From Nesterenkonia xinjiangensis (GTDB lineage Bacteria > Actinomycetota > Actinomycetes > Actinomycetales > Micrococcaceae), in NCBI RefSeq assembly GCF_013410745.1, contig NZ_JACCFY010000001.1, positions 930,001-994,000 on the forward strand: a DNA stretch of 64,000 bases, written 5' to 3'. Numbering within the stretch: the stretch's first letter is position 1; every line of letters begins with the position of its first letter. Position numbers and translations under genes: made by a program. Shown here piece by piece: positions 44,756 through 54,163 of the stretch. The notes beneath the pieces were generated by a model. The model made no database searches. It worked only from the letters and a program-made list of their open reading frames with translations, and had not been told where the DNA came from.

Positions 44756-44991
44756 GTCGGCCCTCCTGCCGTGGATGATGATCCCCGTCAGCACGACCAT
44801 CTCGCTCGGGCGCGACGTGACACAAGGTCTGCCGACGGCGAGGCGGCGCCTCGGCGGCACAGCGGCCGGCTGCGCGGTGTCACCGCCCGTGGGCAGAAAG
44901 GTACGCGTCAGAGGTGCCGCATAGCGTGAGAATCACGGAAGACGACGGCCCGTTCCGAGGTGTGTCATAGGGGGTGGATAGCGTGGAGGAC

Positions 44992-46776
44992 ATGGAGCAC
45001 CAGCACCGGAGCAGCAGGGGAGAAGGAGCCGGCGACGACGACGTCGCTGGCGTCTTGCCTGCACGGATCGCGCATCTGGACGCTGAACCCGAACTCACCA
45101 CCGGATTCGACCTGCTGCTGGCCTCCCGGAGAGCCGAAGCAACACTGATCACCACCCTGCTGACCTATCAGGACCGGCGCGAGCGTGAAGCCCTAGCCAC
45201 CGGACTGGCCTTCCATCAACGCCGCGCCGCCCGCGATGCCGCCCTGCGCGATGCCGCCCTGATCCTGGGCGCCACCGAAGCAGTGACCTCTGGGATCCTC
45301 ACCGCTGCCCGCACCACCCGGACCAGCCTGCCCACCACCTGGACCGCCTACACCACCGGGGAGATCGACACCCCCAGGATGCGCACCATCGCCCGAGCCG
45401 CGATGACCCTGATCCGTGCCGAGCACTTCGGGGCACTGGATGCCGCCGCTGCGGCGGCTGCGGCCCGCATGACCGTAGGTGAGCTGCGAGGATGGCTGCG
45501 CCGCTACATCGCCCGACTCGATCCCGCCCACTACGCCGCAGACTGCGCCGCCTCCCGGGCTGATCGCTGGGTACGCATCCATCACGATGATCACGCGATG
45601 AGCTACCTGGAAGCCCGACTGCCCACTGTGGCCGCGGCAGCGATCGCCAACCGGCTACGGGCAGTCGCCCGCGCACAGAACACCCCCATCCCCACCCCCG
45701 CCGGGGCAGGCGCCCCGCCGCCGAGGGCACAGGCACCGGCTACTAATGGTCAGGCACCGCTGCCCTTCCCTGTCGAGGAACACGACGGGCTGGAACGCAC
45801 CACCATCGAGGAGCCACCGATCCAGGTCCAGGACGGTCCTGAATGCCTCCCCGACCAGGCGCATGACTCAGCAGCGGCCACCCATACCCACGCCGGTACT
45901 GATGCTGGTACTGATGCTGATGCTGATGCTGATGCTGTCAGAGAGGCTGGGGATACTCGGACGTTGTCTCAGCGGGAAGCGGATCTGTTCTGCGCCTGGC
46001 TGCTCGATGGTCGGGTCGAGGGTGCCTCGATCGAGGCGAAGATCGCGATCATGATCCCCGAGGCCACCCTGAGCGGTGACTCCCAGGCCCCTGGGATCAG
46101 CGCAGACCGTACATGGGTCATTCCCGCCGAGGACGCCCGCCACCTCGCCGCCCAGACCCTCACCCAGAACACCAGCCAGAACACCAGCCAGAACACCGGC
46201 CAGGATCGGGGTCTTCACCACTGGTATCAGACCTACTATCGCCCCACTCCGAACCCCGCCGACCGATCAGGTGCAGCTGGGGCTGCTAGTGCTGCTGCTG
46301 GTGATGATGGTCTGGGACCCACGGCAGATGAGGCCGACATCCTCTCGGTCACCTACCAGGGCCGCTACGCACCGGCCCGTCTACGCGATGCGATCACCTT
46401 CCGCGACGGCACCTGCCAAGCCCCCGGATGCGACGTTGAAGTCCCCCGCTGCGATCTGGATCATCGACTCCCATACCCGACAGGACCCACCACTGGGGGA
46501 AACCTCCAGGCACTGTGCCGACGACATCACCGGCTGAAATCCCATGGCCACCTCGAGATACCCGCACGCCCGGCCCCAGAACCAGCCCCACCAAAACCAG
46601 CCCCACCTCGAGAACCGTGTCGCCACCGCGCGCCTGCAGTCCGACTCACGCCTGACGTCCGTCCATCGGAGCGCCCCGTCGGGCTTTCCGCCCTGCCGCG
46701 ACGCCGTCGTCCTTCACCGGTCCGTGGTCCGGTGGACCTCCTCCACTGCCCCACCCCGGTCCAGCTGCTGTCCTGA
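44992..46776 (+). CDS. DUF222 / HNH endonuclease domain protein (13E12-like)
   Basis: A 594-residue protein of the actinobacterial DUF222-HNH family. Residues about 30-230 are the DUF222 helical domain (YQDRREREALATGLAFHQRR, AARMTVGELRGWLRRYI). The C-terminal HNH motif is FRDGTCQAPGCDVEVPRCDL then DHRLPYPTGPTTGGNLQALC and RRHHRLKSHG. The central linker contains two tandem repeats and is hypervariable, and the C-terminal tail is Pro-rich. ATG 44992 is chosen since TAGCGT (44979-44984) ends 7 nt upstream; GTG 44974 and 44983 are alternatives. Function is unproven; these genes often exist in many copies per genome. Confidence 0.88.
   Translation: MEHQHRSSRGEGAGDDDVAGVLPARIAHLDAEPELTTGFDLLLASRRAEATLITTLLTYQDRREREALATGLAFHQRRAARDAALRDAALILGATEAVTSGILTAARTTRTSLPTTWTAYTTGEIDTPRMRTIARAAMTLIRAEHFGALDAAAAAAAARMTVGELRGWLRRYIARLDPAHYAADCAASRADRWVRIHHDDHAMSYLEARLPTVAAAAIANRLRAVARAQNTPIPTPAGAGAPPPRAQAPATNGQAPLPFPVEEHDGLERTTIEEPPIQVQDGPECLPDQAHDSAAATHTHAGTDAGTDADADADAVREAGDTRTLSQREADLFCAWLLDGRVEGASIEAKIAIMIPEATLSGDSQAPGISADRTWVIPAEDARHLAAQTLTQNTSQNTSQNTGQDRGLHHWYQTYYRPTPNPADRSGAAGAASAAAGDDGLGPTADEADILSVTYQGRYAPARLRDAITFRDGTCQAPGCDVEVPRCDLDHRLPYPTGPTTGGNLQALCRRHHRLKSHGHLEIPARPAPEPAPPKPAPPREPCRHRAPAVRLTPDVRPSERPVGLSALPRRRRPSPVRGPVDLLHCPTPVQLLS
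45895..45936 (+). repeat. Hexanucleotide tandem repeat inside the HNH gene
   Basis: Seven hexamers in a row, alternating GGTACT and GATGCT and then GATGCT four times, encode the Thr/Asp/Ala-rich stretch GTDAGTDADADADA. A candidate length-variable microsatellite in the linker between DUF222 and HNH; unit length 6 keeps the frame. Confidence 0.85.
46165..46200 (+). repeat. 12-nt tandem repeat inside the HNH gene
   Basis: Three copies of CAGAACACCAGC (the third with one change), encoding QNTSQNTSQNTG. It lies in the variable linker before the HNH motif and keeps the frame. Confidence 0.85.
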
Positions 46777-46800
46777 GGGCCGGCTGTACCGTTGCGCCCG

Positions 46801-48657
46801 TCACAGACCGGCCACGCCCTCCTTCATCCTGGCGTGCAGCTCGCGCAGCCCCCGGCGATCGGTGCGGACCTCGATGATCCGCAGCCCGAGCCTGTCGTCC
46901 GGGTGAGCGAGCGCCTGCCCCAGCTCGTCCAGAGTCTCGACCCTCCGATGCTCCACCGCGAACCCGGCCGCCAGGGAGGCGAGATCCACCGCCTGCGGTG
47001 TCCCGAACAGCCGCTCCACGGCATCTGCCTGCCCGGGACGTCGCCCCACCTCGCCGTGCTCCAGCTGGTCGAAGATCGCCCCGCCGCCGTCGTTGACCAC
47101 CACCACGTCCACGCTGGGCGCCTGCTCCCCGGAGGGCAGCAGCAGCGCGTTGAGGTCGTGCAGGAACGTCAGGTCCCCCACCAGCGCCGTCACCCGATGC
47201 CCGCGGGACAACGAGACGCCCGAGGCTGCCGAGACGTTGCCGTCAATCCCGGAGAGGCCCCGCAGCGCGAACAGCCGCGCAGGCCCTGGCTCGCCCAGCC
47301 GAGCTGACAGGTCGACGTCACGGATCACCGAGGAGGACCCCAGAAGCAGCGGGGTCCGGACGGTCTCCGCCACCGCCTGCGCCACCTGCACCGAGCTCAG
47401 TCCGCCGGCCGACACCTCCGCCAGCTCCCGGTCGACGACCTGCTGAGCACCTCGGCCCAGGGCCAACCACTCCTCCAACCATCCCTGCGGCGGGGCGCCG
47501 GCGAACTCCCGGATCCGCTGCGGGTCTGCCTGCACCGGACGAGGCAGGCGCTCATCATGCCAGCCGACCCCTGCGGGTCGATACTGGACGACGTCAACCC
47601 CCTCGGCGGCCAGCAGCCGCTGCACGGGGCGGGACAGCGTCGGCCGCCCGGCCACCACCACCCGCTGCACCGAGGCGGTCAGCCGTCCGGCTGCGCTCGT
47701 CTCGGGCGCCTGCAGCAGCAGCCGGTAGGCAGGCACTGCCGCATCGGCGTGCCGCGATCCGCTCGTCGGCTCGGCCAGCAGTGGGTGGCCCAGTTCCAGG
47801 GCCAGCTGGGCCACCTCCGCCGGGGCGTCGTGTCCCAGCACGAACACCGTGCGCACGTCCGGCTCGATGTCCTGCACAGCTCGCAGGCTGCGCCGAATCT
47901 GCTCCCGGGCCGCTTCGCGTTCCTGCGCGTCGAGCCCGTCCAGCAAGGTGCTGCTTCGCCCCTGCTCGGCCGGTCGGGCCGGCGAGTCCGGGAGCACGGG
48001 GCGGCGGGCCCACCGCTGGGGAGGCGGCGGGGCCCCGCCGTCGGGTGAGCGCGGAATCAGCGGATCCCGGAAGCCGATGTTCAGATGCACCGGCCCCGGC
48101 CCCCTCCCACGGGACTCGGCGGCCTGCCGCATCAGCAGCGACACCTGGGTCTCCGCGGAGAGCAGGTCATCCCGGGAGACCGGCTCCAAGCGGACCTCCC
48201 CCTGCTCCAGGTGGATCTCGTCGCGCACACGGGCAGCGAACATCCCCTGCTGCCAGGTGGTCTGGTTCGCCCCGGTGCCGTGGAGCTCTTCGGGCCGATC
48301 GGCGGTGATCGCCACCAGCGGCACCCCGGCCATGTCGGCCTCCATCATCGCCGGCATCAGGTTCCCGGCCGCGGTCCCGGAGGTGGTCACCACCCCGGCG
48401 GGCCGCCCGGAGTCCAGCGCGATGCCCAACGCCGTGTAGGCTGCCGAGCGCTCGTCGATGCGCACATGCAGGCGGATGGCGCCCAGCTGCTCGGCCTCGG
48501 CCAGCGCGTAGGCCAGCGGTGCGGACCGCGAGCCGGGTGCGATCACCACATGTCGCATGCTCAGACTCAGGCCACGGACCACCCGACGGGCCAGACGCAG
48601 GGCCTCGGCGTCCTCGGAGTCATCGAATTCGCGAAAGGGACGCCGGCTGGAATGCAT
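46801..48657 (-). CDS. menD: SEPHCHC synthase MenD
   Basis: ThDP-dependent enzyme, 618 residues, joining isochorismate and 2-oxoglutarate in menaquinone synthesis. Visible are the N-terminal APGSRSAPLAYAL and RIDERSAAYTALG (catalytic Glu region), TTSGTAAGNLMPAMMEA, ITADRPEELHGTGANQT and the C-terminal ThDP motif VGDLTFLHDLNALL followed by VVNDGGGAIFDQLEH. It starts 9 nt after the menC stop on the same strand, so menC and menD are one operon; menF is 9 kb away. Confidence 0.94.
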   Translation of the reverse strand: MHSSRRPFREFDDSEDAEALRLARRVVRGLSLSMRHVVIAPGSRSAPLAYALAEAEQLGAIRLHVRIDERSAAYTALGIALDSGRPAGVVTTSGTAAGNLMPAMMEADMAGVPLVAITADRPEELHGTGANQTTWQQGMFAARVRDEIHLEQGEVRLEPVSRDDLLSAETQVSLLMRQAAESRGRGPGPVHLNIGFRDPLIPRSPDGGAPPPPQRWARRPVLPDSPARPAEQGRSSTLLDGLDAQEREAAREQIRRSLRAVQDIEPDVRTVFVLGHDAPAEVAQLALELGHPLLAEPTSGSRHADAAVPAYRLLLQAPETSAAGRLTASVQRVVVAGRPTLSRPVQRLLAAEGVDVVQYRPAGVGWHDERLPRPVQADPQRIREFAGAPPQGWLEEWLALGRGAQQVVDRELAEVSAGGLSSVQVAQAVAETVRTPLLLGSSSVIRDVDLSARLGEPGPARLFALRGLSGIDGNVSAASGVSLSRGHRVTALVGDLTFLHDLNALLLPSGEQAPSVDVVVVNDGGGAIFDQLEHGEVGRRPGQADAVERLFGTPQAVDLASLAAGFAVEHRRVETLDELGQALAHPDDRLGLRIIEVRTDRRGLRELHARMKEGVAGL

Positions 48658-48666
48658 GCCCCAATC

Positions 48667-49704
48667 CTAAGACGCCGCTTCCTCCAGCACCGCGTGGGCG
48701 GCCCGCAGCCGCTCCTCCCACCAGGCCCGGCGCTCCCCCTCCACCCGATGCTCGGCCAGCAGTCGCTCCGCGGGCTCCGGAGCAACCACCACGCCGTCGC
48801 GCAGCGGCACCGGCAGCGCCCCTTCCCGGGGGATCAGCGGGTGATCGACGATGTCGGCGGCCAAGAGCGCCGCCGTGCCCAAGCCGCAGGCGAAGGGCAG
48901 CGAGTCCAACCGGGCGGCCAGCGCCAGCCCGGCCGCCAGCCCGATGGAGGTGTCCAGAGCGGAAGAGACCACGGCGTCCAGCCCGGAGGCACGGACCACC
49001 TCCGCCGCCCGGCCCACACCGCCCAGCGGCGGAACCTTGACCACGATGAGATCAGCCGCACCCAGCCGGGCCACGCGCAGGGGATCCTCGGCCTTGCGCA
49101 CGGCCTCGTCAGCTGCCAGGCGGACCGGCACCCCCCGGCGGTGCAGCTCTTCGCGCAGCACGGCCAGCGGCTCCACCCCGGCCACCGGCTGCTCCGCATA
49201 CTCCAGCCGCTCGCCGACGACGGCGGCGATCGTCTCGATCGCGTGCAGCGCCTCCGCATGGCTCCAGCCGCCGTTGGCGTCCACGCGCAGCCCGGCATGC
49301 GGCACCAGGCGGGCGACCTCACGGATGCGGGCGAGGTCCTCTGCGAGGCTCTGTCCCGGTTCTGCCACCTTGATCTTCACCGCGGGGATGGTCTCCGGTC
49401 GCCCGTAGCGCTCCAGCACCGCGGGGACCTCTCCGGCCATGACGGCCGGCATGGTCGCGTTGATCGGCACGTGGGTGCGCCGAGGAGTTCCCAAGCCGCG
49501 CCAGCCCGCTTCCACGGCGGCGTCCAGCCATGCCGCGGACTCGGCGGCCGCGTACTCGGGGAACGGCGCGAACTCCGCCCAGCCGGCGGGACCGCGCAGC
49601 AGCATCGCCTCGCGGACGATCTGCCCGCGGAATCGAGTGCGCATGGGCAGCCTGACGACGACGGCGTCGTCGAGCAGCTCCTCGGGGTCCGGCAGGCGTG
49701 TCAT
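48667..49704 (-). CDS. menC: o-Succinylbenzoate synthase MenC
   Basis: Enolase-superfamily dehydratase, 345 residues, making o-succinylbenzoate from SHCHC. Catalytic lysine pair in PAVKIKVAE, Mg-ligand series in RVDANGGW, EYAEQPV and AADEAV, and the second-side lysine in LIVVKVPPLGG. The longer open frame upstream crosses the divergent PAP2 gene; ATG 49704 is supported by TACACT (49716-49711) 6 nt upstream. First gene of the menC-menD operon. Confidence 0.92.
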   Translation of the reverse strand: MTRLPDPEELLDDAVVVRLPMRTRFRGQIVREAMLLRGPAGWAEFAPFPEYAAAESAAWLDAAVEAGWRGLGTPRRTHVPINATMPAVMAGEVPAVLERYGRPETIPAVKIKVAEPGQSLAEDLARIREVARLVPHAGLRVDANGGWSHAEALHAIETIAAVVGERLEYAEQPVAGVEPLAVLREELHRRGVPVRLAADEAVRKAEDPLRVARLGAADLIVVKVPPLGGVGRAAEVVRASGLDAVVSSALDTSIGLAAGLALAARLDSLPFACGLGTAALLAADIVDHPLIPREGALPVPLRDGVVVAPEPAERLLAEHRVEGERRAWWEERLRAAHAVLEEAAS

Positions 49705-49753
49705 GGCCACAGTGTAGGCACCTTGGCGATGCCGGCCTGCGATACTGGTGCAC

Positions 49754-50749
49754 ATGTCCGCTGCCTCGTCCCGCCCCCGTCCGCCGGCACGCCGCACCTG
49801 GCTCTGGGTGTTGGGCATGCTGGTGTGCGCGTTCACCCTGGTGGCGGTGCACGAGTTCTTCATCCGCTCGTCCACGGGCCAGTGGCTGGAGCAGGCCACC
49901 CTGGAGTCCCGGTACTGGAACATCACCCAGGGCCCGCTGCAGAACGACACCCTGCGTGAGGTGCTGGGGGCGGCTCCGACGGTCACGGCGATCATCGCCG
50001 GGGTGATCTTCCTCGCCATCACTCTGCTGCGCCAGCGTTTCGTGGGCGCCGGCATCGCAGTGGCCGTGTTCCTGGGGGCGAACATCACCACCCAGGCGCT
50101 GAAGGGCGTGTGGATCCACCGGGTGGACCCGGATGTGCCGATGTCAGACCCCAACATGCAGCTGTGGTGGTGGGACGTCGCCTCGTTCCCCTCAGGTCAC
50201 GCCACACTGGCCGCGGCCGCCGCCGTCGCCGTGTTCCTGGTCAGCGCCCCGCACCAGCGCCCTTTCATCGGGCTGTTCACCGGGCTGCTCGCTGTCTTCT
50301 CCGGGGCGGCGATCTTCATGACCGGGCACTTCGCCTCCGACATCATCGCCGCCTATCTGGTGGTCGCGCTCTGGGGGCTCCTCGGCGGCTGGCTGGTGAT
50401 GCGCACCGGCGAGCGCTGGAACACCGTGACCCTGGAGGATGACACCGCCGTCGGGGCGGGCGCCGGCCTCGCCTGGTTCCTGGGGGTCGTGTTCTGCGTG
50501 GCCGCCGGGCTTGCGCTGCTCTTCGCCGGCGGCTGGGAGGCGATCCGCACGGCGGCTCAGGACCCCAGCGGCTGGCACTGGCTGGCCGGCACCCTGCTGC
50601 CGGTGGGACCGGGCTTCCTGCTCTGCGCTGCCGGGATCACCTTCTTCGACGCCGAGGCCGGTCGCCGGCACCACGGGCAGTCCCTGCATGCGCCGCAGCA
50701 GTCCGACCATCCGGTCCCCCCGCAGTTCACCCACCTCTACGAGGTCTGA
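49754..50749 (+). CDS. PAP2-family membrane phosphatase
   Basis: A 331-residue membrane protein of the type-2 phosphatidic acid phosphatase family, which removes phosphate from lipid phosphates or undecaprenyl diphosphate. The three active-site blocks are KGVWIHRVDP, FPSGHAT and GHFASDII (catalytic His with Asp 4 residues on). It has about six or seven helices, and a soluble tail ends in FTHLYEV. GATACT (49741-49746) ends 7 nt before ATG 49754. Divergent from menC. Substrate not readable. Confidence 0.87.
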   Translation: MSAASSRPRPPARRTWLWVLGMLVCAFTLVAVHEFFIRSSTGQWLEQATLESRYWNITQGPLQNDTLREVLGAAPTVTAIIAGVIFLAITLLRQRFVGAGIAVAVFLGANITTQALKGVWIHRVDPDVPMSDPNMQLWWWDVASFPSGHATLAAAAAVAVFLVSAPHQRPFIGLFTGLLAVFSGAAIFMTGHFASDIIAAYLVVALWGLLGGWLVMRTGERWNTVTLEDDTAVGAGAGLAWFLGVVFCVAAGLALLFAGGWEAIRTAAQDPSGWHWLAGTLLPVGPGFLLCAAGITFFDAEAGRRHHGQSLHAPQQSDHPVPPQFTHLYEV

Positions 50750-50765
50750 TCCAGGGGCCTCGGGC

Positions 50766-50909
50766 TCAGGACCGCCAGTCGATGCTCGCCCAGATCGCCA
50801 GGCCGAAGATGACCATGGCCGCGAGGATCACGAAAAGCCAGTTCAGCTTCACCTGGAAGTCCGGCTCCCCGTGTCCCTCCCCTGAGGGGCGGCGATTGTT
50901 GATCAGCAT
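50766..50909 (-). CDS. 47-residue single-helix membrane protein
   Basis: A small open frame with ordinary codon use: a polar N-terminus (MLINNRRPSGEGHGEPDFQV) and one hydrophobic helix (WLFVILAAMVIFGLAIWAS), ending IDWRS. It starts 12 nt after the stop of the MBL gene on the same strand and converges on the PAP2 gene. No clear ribosome site; it may depend on coupling to the MBL gene. Function unknown. Confidence 0.55.
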   Translation of the reverse strand: MLINNRRPSGEGHGEPDFQVKLNWLFVILAAMVIFGLAIWASIDWRS

Positions 50910-50921
50910 GGGCGGATCGGA

Positions 50922-51677
50922 TCAGTGGCCCGCACGCAGCCGGGTGATGAGTTCCCTGGACTCTTCCGGGCCGTAGGGCAGGATCGGGATCGCCTTGGTG
51001 GCGTCGTTCACCGCGTCCCGCAGCGCCTGCTGGGATACCGAGTGCCCCTGCTGCATGCGCCGTCGCATGGAGGCGACGAAGTCGGCGTCGACCGGTCTGC
51101 CGTGGCCCGGGATGATCCGGGAGAAGCTCCCGGCCATGGACCAGATCCGGCCCAGGGTACGCACCCACTCCATGGGATGGGAGTCGCGGAAGCTCGGATC
51201 CGTGCCCTCGCGGACCAGATCGCCGCAGAACATGATGCCGTCGTGACCCTCCCGGCGGACCACGACGACGACGTCGCCGTCGGTGTGGCCACGGCCCAGG
51301 TGCTCGACGACGACGTCGATGCCGCCGATGTCCAGAGACACCGGGCCCTCCTGCAGCAGCTGCGTGGAGGTGGCGACCTCGGCATCGCGGTGAGCCAAGA
51401 TGATCTCCACCCCCTGTTCACGCAGGAAGGCGTTCGCCCCGATGTGGTCACCATGGCCATGGGTGTTCACCACGACCAGCTCCACGTCGGTGACATCTCG
51501 GACGGCGGCCAGCAGGGCGCGATGGTCGCCCTCGGCCGGTCCGGGATCGATCAGCACGGCCTGCCGTGTGCCGACCACCAGGCCGATGTTCAGGGGTGTG
51601 ACGCCGCCGTCGACGGTGGTCATCCAGACGTCGTCGTCCACGCGGGTGAATGGGGCGAGGCCAGGGGTCGCGGCCAT
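50922..51677 (-). CDS. MBL-fold metallo-hydrolase
   Basis: A 251-residue metallo-beta-lactamase-fold protein. The metal motif THGHGDHIGAN (HxHxDH) is followed by the later ligands in EHLGRGHTDGD, MFCGDLV and IPGHGRP, so the binuclear site is complete. The closest type is the glyoxalase II/quorum-lactonase-like group; substrate unknown. ATG 51677 is favoured over an upstream TTG because GAAGGTGATC lies before it. It precedes a 47-residue membrane protein on the same strand. Confidence 0.87.
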   Translation of the reverse strand: MAATPGLAPFTRVDDDVWMTTVDGGVTPLNIGLVVGTRQAVLIDPGPAEGDHRALLAAVRDVTDVELVVVNTHGHGDHIGANAFLREQGVEIILAHRDAEVATSTQLLQEGPVSLDIGGIDVVVEHLGRGHTDGDVVVVVRREGHDGIMFCGDLVREGTDPSFRDSHPMEWVRTLGRIWSMAGSFSRIIPGHGRPVDADFVASMRRRMQQGHSVSQQALRDAVNDATKAIPILPYGPEESRELITRLRAGH

Positions 51678-51771
51678 CGTGATCACCTTCTCTGCCAAGC
51701 GGGTGCCCGTAGTGCTTCATTCTGCACCACGGACACCCCCTTGGCGAGGAACGACTCCGTCAGCTCCGACC

Positions 51772-54054
51772 TCAGTCGGCTGCCGGGTAGTGACCGTCCG
51801 GGATCGGCACCTGCTTCCAGTCGATCTGGTGGCCCAAGTAGAAGTCCGGGTAGGTCGGCTGGTTGTAGGCGGTCTGCTGGAAGGCGACGCCGACCCGGTA
51901 CTGCGGGTCATGCATCAGCGTGTACAGGCGGCGGTCGGTCACCTCGGTGGAGGTGTGGATCCGCAGGGCCTCGCTGTCCGTGGTGCGCAGCACGAGCTCC
52001 TCGCGCCAGTCGCCGAAGACGTCTGCCACCAGGGAGGGGTTCCCCTTGGTGTAGTTGTTCGTCAGCGTGCCCTCAGCCTCCAGCAGGGTGCCGTTCTGCC
52101 AGTCCTCGATCCGCGGGGTGGCCTCCCGGTCGCCGCTGATCAGCTGGGTGGTCATGTCCGCCGCCCACCTGATGTTCATGTTCGTGCCGGGGACGGCACC
52201 GTCGATCTGCTCGCCGTCGGCGGTCCACAGTCCGCTGGCGCCGTCGTCCTCTCCCGGCGGGATGGAGGCCCAGGCGTGGTAGCCGGCGGTGTCCGGGTCG
52301 ATGTCGCCGACCATCCCGCGGCCCACATCGGTGCCCGTGTAGCCTCCCCACAGGGTGTCTCCCGTGGCGGCGTCGCGCATCACGTACCCGAACGGCGCCC
52401 AGGGTCCGGCCTCATGAACGGAGAAGATCTCCTGGCCAGGGCGTGAGGGGTCGAAGTGCCCCACGTGCAGCGCATCGCCATGTCCCAGCGGAGCCTCCTG
52501 CCCGGCGATCGGGCTGTCGGGATGCCCAGTGTCGGTGGAGGAGTAGAGCAGGCTGCCGTCGTGGTCCAGGGTGGCGGAGCCGTAGATGATCTCCTGGTTG
52601 CCGTCGCCGTCGACGTCGGCCACGCTCAGCGAATGGAAGCCCTGGCCGGCGAAGTCCCCCAGCTCGGGATCGGTGCCGGGGCTGCCGTGCGGCCCGGCGT
52701 CGAAGGGGTTGTCCATCGGCACATGCCCGGAGTCGGCCACCCACCGCTCGGTGATCTGCTCGCCGTCGAAGTCGTACGCCGCGGCCGCTGAGCGGGTGTA
52801 GTACCCACGGGCGAAGACGGCCGACGGCGCCTGGCCGTCCAGGTAGGCCACACCGGCCAGGAAACGGTCCACCCGGTTGCCCGGCTCGATGCGGGACATC
52901 GCATAGTCGCCCCACATCAGCCCGTCGTCGCCACGCTCGGGCGTGTACTCCACCGTGTCCAGCTCAGCACCCGACTCACCGTCGAAGACCGTCAGGTACT
53001 CGGGGCCGTGGACGATGAAGCCCTCGAAATTGCGCAGGTCGTTGCGATCGCTGCGCTCGGGCGCGTAGTCGTCGATGAAGTGGTCGGCCAGCTCGCGGGC
53101 ATCCGCGTCGCTGAGCGGATACTCGTGGGAGGGCTCCTCGCCGAAGGCCTCCTCCAGGGTCTCCGGCCACTGGCCGGAGACCACCTCCGGATGCTCGTGC
53201 CAGCCGCGGAGCATCTCGACCACATGCTCGTAGTAGTCCTCCGCGCTGAGCCGGTAGTCATCCTCGTGGCTGTATCCCGCGTCGAGGTCGGCCTGCGGCA
53301 TCGAGACGTGCTCGCCGTCGCCGGCCACGGTGCCCGGGGCGGTCTTCATCATGATCTCGGAGGTGCCGTCGCCGTCGAAGTCGTAGACCAGGAACTGCGT
53401 GTAATGGGCGCCGGCGCGGATGTTGGGGCCCAGCTCGATGCGGTTCAGCAGCTCACCGTCGAGAGTGTAGGTGTCCACGTAGACCTCCCCGGTGTAGCCC
53501 ACCTGAGAGACGTCCTTGGAGTTGCTGGGGTCCCATTTCACGATGAACTCATAGCGCCCGTCGCCAGTGACGTCCCCGACGGAGACGTCGTTCGCGTGGT
53601 ACTCGTACTCCTCCCCTGCCGGAGTGACGCCGCCCTCAGGCTTGTCCAGCGGCAGATCGTAGTGGCCCTCGGCCCAGACCTCGGCCTCACCGTCGGGGCC
53701 GTTGTGCGGTGCGTTGCCGACCGGGGTGACGGTGTAGACGGCCTCTGCGTCGCCGTGCGCGTCGTGGAAGTTGGTGGAGTCGTTGACGGTGGCGATCCGC
53801 TGCCCGTCACGCAGGACATGGAAGTTCGGCCCCTTCATCCCATGGCCGGTATGACCGCTCACCTCGTCACCCAGCAGTCGCCAGCTGAGGAAGACGCCGT
53901 CGTCGGTCCCGACGGCGACCAGGCCGCGGTCCAAGGCCTCCAGCTGATGGCCCTGCTGCGGATCAGCGGACACGGATCCCGCCGTCAGCGACAGCGCCAC
54001 GGCTCCCGCCAGGACAGCGGCGGCGGTACGTGCTGTTCGTCGTCGATAAGGCAC
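51772..54054 (-). CDS. Secreted rhamnogalacturonan lyase (PL11 family)
   Basis: A 760-residue exported polysaccharide lyase that cleaves rhamnogalacturonan I, a pectin backbone. The N-terminus (MPYRRRTARTAAAVLAGAVA, cleavage near GSVSA-DP) is a signal peptide with an Arg cluster, possibly Tat. The mature protein is an eight-bladed propeller with repeated Ca-binding loops (VGDVTGDGRYEFIVKWDP, VYDFDGDGTSEIMMKTAPG, VADVDGDGNQEIIYGS), matching YesW/YesX-type PL11 enzymes; the C-terminus includes FGDWREELVLR and YNQPTYPDFYLGHQ. The start is GTG 54054 behind GAGGAG. It stands alone, with a LacI-type palindrome upstream. Confidence 0.9.
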   Translation of the reverse strand: MPYRRRTARTAAAVLAGAVALSLTAGSVSADPQQGHQLEALDRGLVAVGTDDGVFLSWRLLGDEVSGHTGHGMKGPNFHVLRDGQRIATVNDSTNFHDAHGDAEAVYTVTPVGNAPHNGPDGEAEVWAEGHYDLPLDKPEGGVTPAGEEYEYHANDVSVGDVTGDGRYEFIVKWDPSNSKDVSQVGYTGEVYVDTYTLDGELLNRIELGPNIRAGAHYTQFLVYDFDGDGTSEIMMKTAPGTVAGDGEHVSMPQADLDAGYSHEDDYRLSAEDYYEHVVEMLRGWHEHPEVVSGQWPETLEEAFGEEPSHEYPLSDADARELADHFIDDYAPERSDRNDLRNFEGFIVHGPEYLTVFDGESGAELDTVEYTPERGDDGLMWGDYAMSRIEPGNRVDRFLAGVAYLDGQAPSAVFARGYYTRSAAAAYDFDGEQITERWVADSGHVPMDNPFDAGPHGSPGTDPELGDFAGQGFHSLSVADVDGDGNQEIIYGSATLDHDGSLLYSSTDTGHPDSPIAGQEAPLGHGDALHVGHFDPSRPGQEIFSVHEAGPWAPFGYVMRDAATGDTLWGGYTGTDVGRGMVGDIDPDTAGYHAWASIPPGEDDGASGLWTADGEQIDGAVPGTNMNIRWAADMTTQLISGDREATPRIEDWQNGTLLEAEGTLTNNYTKGNPSLVADVFGDWREELVLRTTDSEALRIHTSTEVTDRRLYTLMHDPQYRVGVAFQQTAYNQPTYPDFYLGHQIDWKQVPIPDGHYPAAD

Positions 54055-54144
54055 TGGCTCAGCTCCTCGTTCATCACTCTCGGATCATCCAACGTTGTAA
54101 CGTAGATCACCCTAGAGCGGCGCGGTTGCCCTCGACAACAGTGA

Positions 54145-54163
54145 TGCTAAAAACGTTTCAGCT
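54145..54163. promoter_or_regulatory. LacI-type operator-like palindrome upstream of the PL11 gene
   Basis: TGCTAAAAACGTTTCAGCT contains the AAACGTTT core (54151-54158) typical of LacI/GalR-family sites. It lies about 95 nt before the lyase start; another palindrome, CAACGTTG (54090-54097), is nearer. The cognate regulator is not adjacent. Confidence 0.45.

Noticed and set aside
44880-45155. 91-residue minus-strand frame between aconitase and HNH genes
   Set aside because: Mostly antisense to the HNH gene N-terminus; composition is Ser/Arg-rich shadow type.
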